Below, piece by piece: positions 50,231 to 64,000 of a DNA stretch of 64,000 bases. Position numbers and translations under genes: made by a program. The stretch is from Thamnaconus septentrionalis (Eukaryota; Chordata; Actinopteri; Tetraodontiformes; Monacanthidae). The notes under the pieces were generated by a model. That model searched no databases. It was not told the origin of the DNA and saw only the letters and a program-made list of their open reading frames with translations. Position 1 is the stretch's first letter, and each line of letters opens with the position of its first letter. The stretch lies in NCBI GenBank assembly GCA_009823395.1, contig CM020506.1:1539501-1603500 (forward strand). The letters run 5' to 3'.

Positions 50231-52774
50231 CTGTGCTGGCTGCTGCACATCACAGGGCAGGGAGGGATGTTCAGAGAACATAAGAAAAAATAAATAAATA
50301 AAAGGTCTTGTCTCCGGGGAGAGCCTGAGTTTCCTCCGGAGCTGCACATCCCTTTGATTTATCACCGGAGAGCAGCTGAGATCAGGTCAGGGTGCCCAGA
50401 CCTCCATCTGATCGCCCACGCTGATCCATGAGAACTCTGTCCACGGTTCTGATCTTGGATCAGTTCAGCACACAGCAGGCAGGCCACGTTTTGAGGGGCT
50501 ACCGTGGAAAACGTGGTGCCGATGTGGTAACCAAAGAGCGTGACACGTCTTCAGCACCCGAGTCAGCGACTTTAATGAGAATCTCTTCATAGAATGGCTC
50601 CTTCGTGTTTTTTTCTTTAAAGTCAATGTAACTATGAAGTTGGAACAGTGAGGGTGCATTTTTTTATCTCTCTGTTCATCAAATTTGCTTCATTACCTAG
50701 TGTCAGTACACAAGTTTTAATGTCTTGCCTGCTGGCAACAACATTTTTTCATATGTCTATGAGCCCCAACTCTGTCTGTGTCTGCACTTCCTGCTGTGGA
50801 AATCCAGTATTTGTCCTCCGTGGTCAGTGCTTTTCCTTGTCACCGACTTTGGTTTGACAAATCATTCCTTCATCGGCAACTTTCAAGCCATTTTCTCGGT
50901 GGGCTGCAATCAGAAATAAGCAGGAGGGGGTATCAGATGCTCCTTCTAGCTTGGGATCCTTTTATTGAGCACATTGGGGTTCTACACCAATACAGGCTGG
51001 ACGGACAACAGCATATTTCAATATACTTTTTCCTAAATTCCAGCCATTTTTGCAGGCAAATTGGTGAAAATGTTTCCCCCTTTTGCCATCCATCCACATC
51101 AACATCAAACACTTGCAAACAGCGGCAGCTTGTGTTTGGATGCAACAGTGTGAAATGGTTGCGATGAGTGTCAAATTGCAGAGTCGAGGCCAGAAGTGTG
51201 ATTGTGTCTGTTCTGACGTATTTAAGCCCTTGTGATTTTTATCGGAGCGCCTTCGCTGAGATAAATCATTTGATTTGTGTTGCGTGCGGGTTTGACTCCT
51301 GTCTGTGTTAGCGGCAGACCAGACGTCGATGCTAATGTGATTGAGCAGACAAACCTCTTGCTCGTCTCCCTATTCTCCCTTAAAGCACTCAGGCCAATCT
51401 GACCGCGTGTCTCCCTGTGGGCACAGATGCCACTGTCTGTGAAATGGTTGCGATGAGTGCTCTGGGGGCCTCGCCTAATGTCCGCTTATTAAAATGAAGC
51501 CAATTCATTATTCCCTTCAGGAGGCCTCTTGTTGCTTTTGGGACCACGACCTGAGACGCCTCATGCTTTTTAAGTTATGCCTGGGTTTACATCAGCCTAA
51601 TTGATTTTTTTTTTTTTTTTATCGCGCTCCTCAGCTTTTCTGAAAATTGCTACCACATAGGATCTTCAGAAACGATCCCGCTTCAGCTTCCTGTGCGCAG
51701 AATAACAACAACAAAAAATATATGCAGGCTGGTCGCTGACAGATCGAGGCCTTTGGTCTGAAGTGTGAAGTAATTGGAGCCTGAGATCGGATCCTCGCGG
51801 GGGGATCGTTGCAAGAATAAAGGCTGCATTTTCTTAAAGGGACAGTTCACCCAGTTATTGAGTCAGTCACTATTGGTGAACCTCTGCGTTTGTCTTTGTA
51901 TGAGAAAAAAAAATAAAATTTAAGGCTTCAACAGAAGCAATATCATTTCTATTATATCATTTCTGCTTGGTATCATAGTTGTTGCTGTTTAAGGTTAGTG
52001 CATTGTGGGATGTGTCACAAAAAAACCAAAAAAAAAACAGGCCCGGGCAGGTTGCGCTGTGTTTGGTGTTGGTGCTGCGATAATGAAAAGGGCAGAGCTG
52101 TCAGATTATTGGTAGGTGGATGTGAAGTGACAGTTGTGCCCTTCTTCGTCAGAGATACACATCAGTCATTGCTTTGTGCTTTAAAGCGGCATCATAATTA
52201 GTGTGAAGCTGCAAAACCCTGTTTTATGTTATTTGCTGCGCCCCGAGTCACATGGTTCTGGGAATATACATCACTGCAGAAGACTGTGTTACTTTTACCA
52301 GAATCTGTAGCATCCTGGGTTGGGCATCTCATGAGCTCAAGTACATTGGAGGCGACAGACTAATCAGAGTCGGCTAGTTTGTGCTCACAGCTCCAGCAAA
52401 ATTCTACCTGCATGTTGACAATTAATTCTGCACCGGCGCTCCGGTGTGCCCGCGAACGTCTCTCCTTGCTTCATCCGCCGCTGCTACCAGTGTTGATCCA
52501 GGGAGGCTGCTTTGGATTCCAGACACTGATTACAGATTCACCAGTTGTGTTTATGCTGTCTACCGGCGGCGCGCAGCAGATCCTGAATCAGCAGATTCTA
52601 AACGGCAGCGGGAGGCACAGAGGCGGTGCCCACACCCGACCTGACAAAGATGGAAATACAAGTCGTGCTGCGCCGCTACTGGCGCGCAGCAGATATTTGA
52701 TATACTTATATACCCAAGTGAGGGCTGGAGATTCAGTTGCTTTGGGAGGAATACAGGTGGAGTCCATCCGTCAG

Positions 52775-52975
52775 GGTTGCCAGGTGCTGGGAGCCTCTCC
52801 CAGCCTTCCTAGGGTGATGAAGGACGGGGTTACACCCTGCACAAGTTAATGCAGAGTCCATGCCGAGAGGCAACCAACCAATGATCACCTACTAGCACTT
52901 CAGAGCAGCCAGTCTGCTTAAGGTGCATGGTGAGAAGGCCCTGGAATTGAACCAGCAGCCTTCTCGTCGTGTGTA
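52775..52975 (-). mobile_element. antisense L2-type LINE tail fragment
   Basis: On the minus strand this reads like the L2 3' region. The + strand shows 'ctgggagcctctcccagcc', 'gacggggttacaccctgcac' and 'ggccctggaattgaaccagc', all reverse complements of the fish L2 consensus. It is heavily diverged. Confidence 0.55.
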
Positions 52976-53778
52976 CATGCAAAATTGGAATCATTGCATG
53001 TTTTGTTTTAAGTATTTATCGAAGCGCAAATGTCAGTCACTTGAAGTCTTTAATCTCGTGGGGTAAAATGTGCTGCTTCCCAGTCAATAGTGGGGAAATA
53101 AACTGCATGTGTCTTCATTTGCATTGCTCAATTCAGAGGTAAGCAATAGATGGAATGCTTTTATTTATCCCACATTGGGGAAGTTTGCAAATAATCCTAT
53201 TTCCATTGATGCCTTCCCTTCAACTTGTGCTCATTTATTCTAAAAATACAAATTTCAGTTCAAAGCCGTTGACAGCAAACATCTCAAGCATTTAAATAGA
53301 CAGGGAGGAGGAGTCCAGCTTGTTGTTGGCCAGCTCATTGTAGGACGCTGCGGACCCGTGAAGCTCACACTTCCACTTTGTTGTACGGCAGCGAATCCGT
53401 CCGTACCACCACCACCACCACCACCCTGGGGGGCATCTCTGCTTCTTCAGATGATGGCGCGTTGGAAAAACCCATCTCACAGCTATGCGGAGAAGCGAGC
53501 CGAGGCCATTAAAGGCTGCTGGCTGAGGGTCTGATGTGCACCTGTGATGCCGAAGCGTGTCAGATTTATGGAGTCAGCGAGAAACTGCACAGCCACAGGA
53601 CGGGGAAGGAAACAGGGCTCAGTGTTCAGTGCGGTTTCTGTTAGAGACGGGCGGCCGCCGCAGTCTTTTACATTATTGATCCTTTCGCAGGGGGAATTGT
53701 TTCCCGATTTAAAGATGATTGCCTTGGGCGGAAACTGGCTTCGAAAGAAATCGTAGTTTGCGAGGGCTTGGTATAGGC

Positions 53779-54156
53779 CAGTGGTTCTCAAACTTTCTCT
53801 GTCACGCCCCACATTGGAGAAAGAAAGATTTTCACTTTTCTCTTCATTTATGAAATCATTTACTTTGTACAAATAAACAACAAATAATAAACAAGCAAAT
53901 CATTCTTTGTGACATCAAATCCTGAACATTACTTTTTAAACAAGAATACTCCTTTCACTTTTCTGCTGTGCAAATAACTTTTTTTCTGGCAAACCACTTT
54001 TGTAACATCCACCATCCTGGCTTCCCTGTGAAACAACACAGCTTTATGCTGTGCTCCCATCTCCTCACAAAGTGCAGAGAACAGCCGCGCTTTCAGGGGT
54101 CTTGCTTTGATGAAATTGACCACATCAACAACATCAGTCATGCGACAACATGACAT
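53779..54156 (-). pseudogene. hAT transposase fossil (Charlie/GTF2IRD2-like fragment)
   Basis: The minus frame 54156-53929 contains DVVNFIKARPLKARLFSALC and EEMGAQHKAVLFHREAR, closely resembling the hAT transposase segment that precedes the catalytic region (also found in domesticated GTF2IRD2/ZBED-type proteins). After that the match decays and hits a stop. The left edge cagtggttctcaaactttct (53779 on) is a typical hAT terminal sequence. The other terminus was not found, so the element is truncated. It is not a host gene. Confidence 0.7.
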
Positions 54157-54912
54157 TTTCTACCTGCCACACGGGACGACGTTGAGCGTTGCGTGCGCTA
54201 AGTCACAATATCGCGCCAGTCGCGGCGTAGATCACGTACTGATGCAAAGGTGTTTGATGACCTTCTATCAGCGCTGGAAAACTCTTCATTGTCCTCTGGC
54301 TTTTTCGCTCGCGGCTCGCGCATTAGCCGGCAGCAGAGGTGCACCCCGCTTCAAGACTGGCGTGAACGACACCATGGTTCCGCTGCAAAATGAGTTGACA
54401 AACCTTCTATTTTTTCACGAGCAAGACCAATCAGGTTTTTTTCTTACCGCCAGCTGAACCAAGCCACAGTAGCTATAGCTGGCTAATGTAAGGGACGTCA
54501 TTAGCCAACTTGAGCAGGCTGTGACATGTTTAGCAAGTCATTGGATTTAAACCAAAAACCTAAGGTAAAATAATTTACTTCAAATCACCTAACAAATAGA
54601 AAAATTCTGAAATGGCTCACAGTGGTCTCAAAAAGTTGCAACTGTTACCTGATCGTTTTATTTTCAAGGCCTTGCAAGAACATTGGAAGATTGAGACTGG
54701 CAATCCAATATGTCAAATCAAAACTCCTTACTGTGATCTGCATCATCAAGCATTCAATCTTTAAATAAAAAAAAAAAAAAAAAAATTCTGTTTTTTTATA
54801 AGTCTTGCGGTGTCCTGGATCCACTGGTAGTCACTCTCACAGTAGCAGGCACGCAGAGTGAATCCCTGATAGCGTTTTCTCGCTTCTCAACAGCTAAACT
54901 CATTCACAAGAA

Positions 54913-54914
<2 letters not shown>

Positions 54915-54945
<31 letters not shown>
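54915..54945 (+). repeat. (GT)15 microsatellite
   Basis: An uninterrupted GT run in noncoding DNA. Confidence 0.95.
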
Positions 54946-54950
<5 letters not shown>

Positions 54951-55702
54951 CAGCTGCGCTATGAATGACTCAGAAACAACACTACTCATTTTCAACTCTG
55001 CTGCATGCACAATTTAAAAAAAAAAATCTTCTGTTCTTGCAACAATGACGGAATGAAGATGTCGACGGGTTTGACGGGGACAACCTGCAGCTGCAAGGGG
55101 AGCCGGGTACGGCCTGTATTGGCTGTACCTGTGGACCAACAACTGGTCTCACTGGACTTTATGATGGAAATGTTTGCTGCACCTGCCTGCCTCTGATCCA
55201 GTCCACCCACAGCAGCATGACAAAAGAGCTTTGTTTTCGCTTCATTTCTGTCCTTGCAGAAAAGTGAAAGACAATGCAGGGTTTTTTGTTTGTTTGTTTT
55301 GGTGTTGCGATTTTTTTCTTTTTCGCATGTTTTTTTTTTTGCACAAGATTTATTTTTCTTTTTTTACCTTTTTTTTCTTTTTTGTCGACGACTTTAAAGA
55401 AAAAATACATTCAACAAATATTTTGACTTGAGTGTCAATTTAAGCCTGGTTGCACTGATTGGAAGCGGCCTCATGACCTCTTGTGCTTCCCTCTCAGTCT
55501 GTTTCTGCCTGTCCATCCATCCAGCTGTCTGTCTCCCCCTCTATCTGTCTGTCCTGTCCTGTCCTGTCCTGTCGTCTCAGTCCATGACGCTCTCCCGCAG
55601 GACGTGTGTGACAAAGGGCCGGCCCTCTGTCTCCACCCTCCTGGCAGCCAGTTAATTATTAAGTGTCCTGGAAGGCGTCTGTCAGAGCTCAGTCGCGCGG
55701 CT

Positions 55703-55704
<2 letters not shown>

Positions 55705-55733
<29 letters not shown>
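55705..55733 (+). repeat. (TG)14 microsatellite
   Basis: An uninterrupted TG run in noncoding DNA. Confidence 0.95.
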
Positions 55734-55735
<2 letters not shown>

Positions 55736-57499
55736 CTGTTGCTGTAGGATGTGTCAGACTGGCAGGTAAACGCTGATCGTCTTTGACTCCGAGGTGTCGC
55801 TCAGGCGTGTCACAAGCTGCCAGAAATCTTTGGGCGACGTCATCGAGAACGGACCAGGTTGGGTACTGCCGCTGTCACCTGTCACCGTCTCTATAGACTT
55901 GTTTGTTGGTTTGTTTGTTTGTTTGCTTGTTTCCAAGCTTGCACTTGTCTGCATGTGTTTTGAACGCTGGAACATGTTAACGGGGAACTCCTTCCGCACT
56001 GATTTACCTAAGAGGTCCTGCTTGAAGTACACGTGGACTTTGGACTGGAGTGGTTCCTTATCTGATATAAGGTTATGGGCTCCACCTGTTTGGCATTGCA
56101 CCTGCATGACACTGTCAGACAGTGCGACGCCACACAGTTTGATGAAAAATGGAAAACCAAATTGGATTTGAGTAATTTTGCTGCTCGTGACCGCACCTTG
56201 AGACTGTCCTGTTCTCCAAAGCTCGGGAGTTAGGTTCAAACGCAGCTGGTGCTGTCAGCCTCGTGATGGCATGAGTAATCTCGCCAACGTCAGCAAACAA
56301 GAAGCGAGGTTGACTTACGCATTCCTCCCTTCCCGGCCGTTGTGCAAACTCCGCATGCGCGCTATCAGGTGTTTGAGCCGTGGCACATTGTCTTTCCTCA
56401 TTCCTGCTGTAATCTGGCGGAGGCATTCCTGGCAACTGAGGCGTTAGAGGAGAAACTGGGATGTTTTTGCGACGGTGCTGAGAGGCCAGGTGAATTCAAC
56501 AGGTAGGAAGTAGAGGGTGGGTGTGCATCGTCATTGCTCTTTGGATCATAAAAGTGAATTTGAATGAGCTGTCGCAGCTCGAGGTCACTTGCAGGAAGTG
56601 TTCCGTGCTCTTGGGATCGCCAGCGGCGTCCGACTCTCGTGGTGCAAAGCGGCGAACATCCTTCCTTTGAGAGGCCCCAGCCAGTGATTCAGGTAGACAT
56701 TACGTTTGAGTGGTTGTCGGCGCTTTTCACCTCAATACGTTCAAAAGGTGGTCTGAATTATTGATGAACGCTGTCCCTATAAATAGAAGTCAATCGGGGA
56801 GGCGCAGCAACATGGTCCATCCGTTAGGGGAAAGAGAGAGAGAGGGAGTGCTGCATTCTAGTAATGTGGCCAAGGTGCTGATCACAGGGTGCAGTGGGCC
56901 GCTGCAGCCATAGCATACAGTTGCTTGTTTACGCAAACGGCAAAGCAACTCAACATATTTAGGCGCGCAGACATGGTAAAGCCGACCTGCTGTAGTTGAA
57001 AGCGAGCATCAGGATGTGGAGGAAGAGGAGGAAGGAGGAGATTGGAGGGACTTTGGCGAACACGGCTGTTGGTGTCAGACGCTCTGCAGATTAGAGTGTT
57101 TATCACTATAACTGCTGATCTACGACATCCTAACCATCTCTTATTGTTCACAGGGAACGATCCCAGAGAGAGAAAATTCCAGTGAGCAGCAGTTGTGTGT
57201 GGGTGAAATGCCTTGTTGATGTCAGTAGTCAGAGGTTGGGATGGGCCAACTGTCTTGGTGACCATAGAAAGACAACGGGAACTCAAATATGGGCAGAAAT
57301 AAGGTGTGCCGATGTGCACTTTGTCATTAAACGCAGCTTCTTCTCCTCCTCCAAGGTTGTCTGGTGTAGAAAGAAACTTCATCTCTCTCTCTCTCTTAAG
57401 GAGAGAGTCTGCCCTGAGGCTGGCTTCGGCCCCTCTGGATTCTCCTCCCCTCCCTCACTGGGGAAGCACTCCAACACACTGGGTCTTTGGCTGTGCATG

Positions 57500-57900
57500 G
57501 CAGTGCTCCGGGGCAGAGAGACCCTCAGTTGATAGTTGCCCACTCCCTCCCTCCCTGCACTTCCTCCTCCTCCTCTCCTCCTCCTCCGCTCCCCTCCCCA
57601 ACTGAACGCAGAGGCTCCGTCAGTCAGAGGAGACACGCGGGGAGGTAAAGCAGCAGGAGAGGAGGCGACGGCAACAACAGGAGCCCCATGTGCTTCTCGC
57701 CTCTCGATGGGAAGGACTGGGCGGGCGGTAAGCTTCCACGCGGCTCCGGCGCCGGGTTCTCGGCGGGGCGCACCGGCGGTCTTTGTCTCGGGGTCCGTCG
57801 ACGCTGCTGAGAGCGGCAGAGCTGTGTTGGTTCGGCTCTGTGAGCGGAGGGAGGAGGATTCCCCCGCTCCTCACTGAGCGCTTGGCTTGTGACGATGGAG
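57500..57900 (+). promoter_or_regulatory. pacsin1: probable pacsin1 promoter and noncoding first exon (CpG-rich)
   Basis: This GC- and CpG-rich block about 1.6 kb before the ATG exon follows a CT-rich tract (57535-57600). It contains two good donors: GAG|GTAAAG (exon end 57644) and GCG|GTAAGC (exon end 57727). Either could splice to the acceptor ending at 59230. Using the second donor would include an upstream ATG at 57688 whose frame stops just before the main ATG. Placement is inferred from composition and splice signals only. Confidence 0.5.
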
Positions 57901-58884
57901 AAGGCAGCAGCTCACAGCGCAACGAGAGACACAGTGGGGGAAACTGATCTTCATGCTGATCAAACCTCCTGTGGGCATTTTTGCATTCTCGACTCTGTTT
58001 TGTCTTTTTCGGTCCCCATTGTGCTGTTTTTGTCTTGAAGAGCAGCAGATTGTCGGCAGCTGATCCCCTCTCTGACCTGCCCCCCCCTCCTCCCCCACTT
58101 CACGGAGCAAAGGGTTTCCCGAACAAAAGCCCCCCCGACACAACTCCCCCAACCCCTCCTCAGCGTGCAGCTAATGGATTAACCAAGCGTGATAAACAGC
58201 CACTCCACTCAGGCTCGCCACGCTGCATCCGCTGGTGCCGTCGCTTGGGCTGAAAAGCCGTCGTGCTGCACCTCTGTTGAGGTAATTGGATTTTGGAATC
58301 ATGGAAACCCTTTCAGCATTTCCTTGTTTTTATGGCTGTTTTATTGCAATGGAAGTGTTGTCCTCATCCGTTCGCTCCCGGGCTGACCCAAATACCCACG
58401 CTGCTCCCTCCCCCTCCCCCTGACCTCCTATCAAAACACGTCGCTGCTCAGTCTTCCCCTATTGTTTGATACGTCTCGCCTGCATCAAATCCTCCGTCCA
58501 CATCCCTGCCGCTTTGTTCTGGCTTTGAAATGTGAGGCATTTGAAGTTTTTATACACCTTGCCGCTAGTAGAAATAGTCAAGTTACGTTAGTAGAAATAG
58601 GATTCTACACAGTGCAGGGCAGAAAGTGCTGAACCTTGTGGTGATTGTTGAGGAAAAAGACGTGGTTGTTGGATGTTTGAATTTTTGTGAGGCTGCGGCC
58701 ATGTCATCCCAGAATCTGCCATCTAGCATCTTGGATCTCCTCAGTGTCATTTTGGACTTAAGAAGAACAAAATAATGAAGTTTCTGTCCCTGGTTAGCAG
58801 CAACATGCTATAGCCATGTGTCGGTTCCTCTCTCCGACCAAGAAGACGTCAGCTGCAGCAAGAAGTAAAACTGAGCATTTTTGC

Positions 58885-58970
58885 GGGAGGTTGCAAACAG
58901 GGGGCTAAATGTATTTCCTGCACATCTATAAAGATTTTTTGAGGATGATTCATTGTTCAAGGCTGCTTCA
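58885..58970 (+). repeat. dispersed repeat, copy 1 (upstream of pacsin1 ATG exon)
   Basis: It shares blocks with 61795-61890: 'gcaaacagggggctaaat' against 'gtaaacagagggctaaat', and 'attcattgttcaaggc' against 'attcattgtgcaaggc'. It is an unidentified fish interspersed repeat, in the same orientation as the second copy. Confidence 0.6.
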
Positions 58971-59296
58971 GCAGAGATCTAATAAAATGGATATAGAATA
59001 TGGCACCTTTTCATCATCAAGCCGTGAGATTAAATGATTATCCAAAAGTCAGTCACATTCTGTCCATGTGTGAGTCGCACCTGTCGAGGTCTGAAGGCCA
59101 CATGCAACATACTGCAGCTCCATGCAAGCGAATGGCACACGCGGCCATCGCAGCAGAGCTAAAGATTGATTCTGCTAGCAAAGTATGCACTTGTATCATG
59201 ACCCCTGTTGACAACACTCTCCTCTGACAGTGCACGAGGAGTGGTACCACACTGCAGCCTGCCACGCTGTGACCACACCCCTCTCTATCTGACGCC

Positions 59297-63996
<4,700 letters not shown>

Positions 63997-64000
63997 TTAT

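Larger units (their letters stand above)
49141..52700. other. noncoding interval between rps10 and pacsin1, left part
   Basis: It holds the GA microsatellite, a CAG tract (50213-50230) and a repeat-poor segment at 51220-51600 with a 22-bp internal direct repeat. A fish-repeat start ('aaagggacagttcaccca') lies near 51837. I see no exon. Confidence 0.5.
54157..57499. other. noncoding interval between hAT fossil and pacsin1
   Basis: No supported exon. It contains poly-A at 54766-54784, (GT)n at 54915-54945 and 55705-55733, T-rich DNA at 55280-55400 and TCCTG units at 55551-55573. Confidence 0.5.

Overview
This window looks like nuclear DNA from a teleost fish. It has spliced vertebrate genes with short introns. 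Its repeats are of the kind common in fish genomes: L2-type LINE tails, hAT-like DNA elements, the 'tttattgatcc...ggaaatt' retroposon signature, and many dinucleotide and tetranucleotide tracts. Three protein-coding genes can be read exon by exon. They are nudt3 (+, 37.7-42.5 kb), rps10 (-, 46.3-48.6 kb) and pacsin1 (+, 59.3-64.0 kb). The same three genes neighbour each other on human chromosome 6p21.31, which supports the calls. Paralogue letters (a/b) cannot be assigned from this sequence alone. I saw no tRNA, rRNA, CRISPR array, prokaryotic operon or viral gene.

Layout. From 1 to about 37 kb I find no exon that I can support. This stretch holds scattered transposon fossils, microsatellites, two notable inverted repeats (3.95-4.08 kb and 12.51-12.62 kb) and several CpG-rich blocks (about 17.0-17.6, 18.4-18.95, 23.4-24.0 and 27.5-30.1 kb). 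The CpG-rich blocks could be regulatory elements or untranslated first exons of a gene whose coding part lies outside the window. At 30.14-31.12 kb a 32-bp perfect inverted repeat brackets a second, hAT-like element. nudt3 begins in a CpG-rich promoter at about 37.0-37.9 kb and has five coding exons. Its 3' UTR runs towards rps10, which is transcribed in the opposite direction and ends at about 46.2 kb, so the two genes converge. From 49.2 to 57.5 kb there is a noncoding interval with a long GA microsatellite, an antisense L2 tail and a dead hAT transposase fragment. pacsin1 probably starts at a CpG-rich noncoding exon near 57.6 kb. Its whole coding region (nine coding exons, 442 aa) lies in the window and stops 4 bp before the right edge.

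The three genes do not form a pathway. NUDT3 is a soluble Nudix phosphohydrolase of diphosphoinositol polyphosphates and related substrates. RPS10 is a protein of the small ribosomal subunit. PACSIN1 is an F-BAR/SH3 adaptor for membrane bending and vesicle traffic. I found no previously undescribed gene system. The most unusual observations are structural: the palindromes, the nested element, the orphan CpG-rich block at 27.5-30.1 kb, and the convergent arrangement of nudt3 and rps10.
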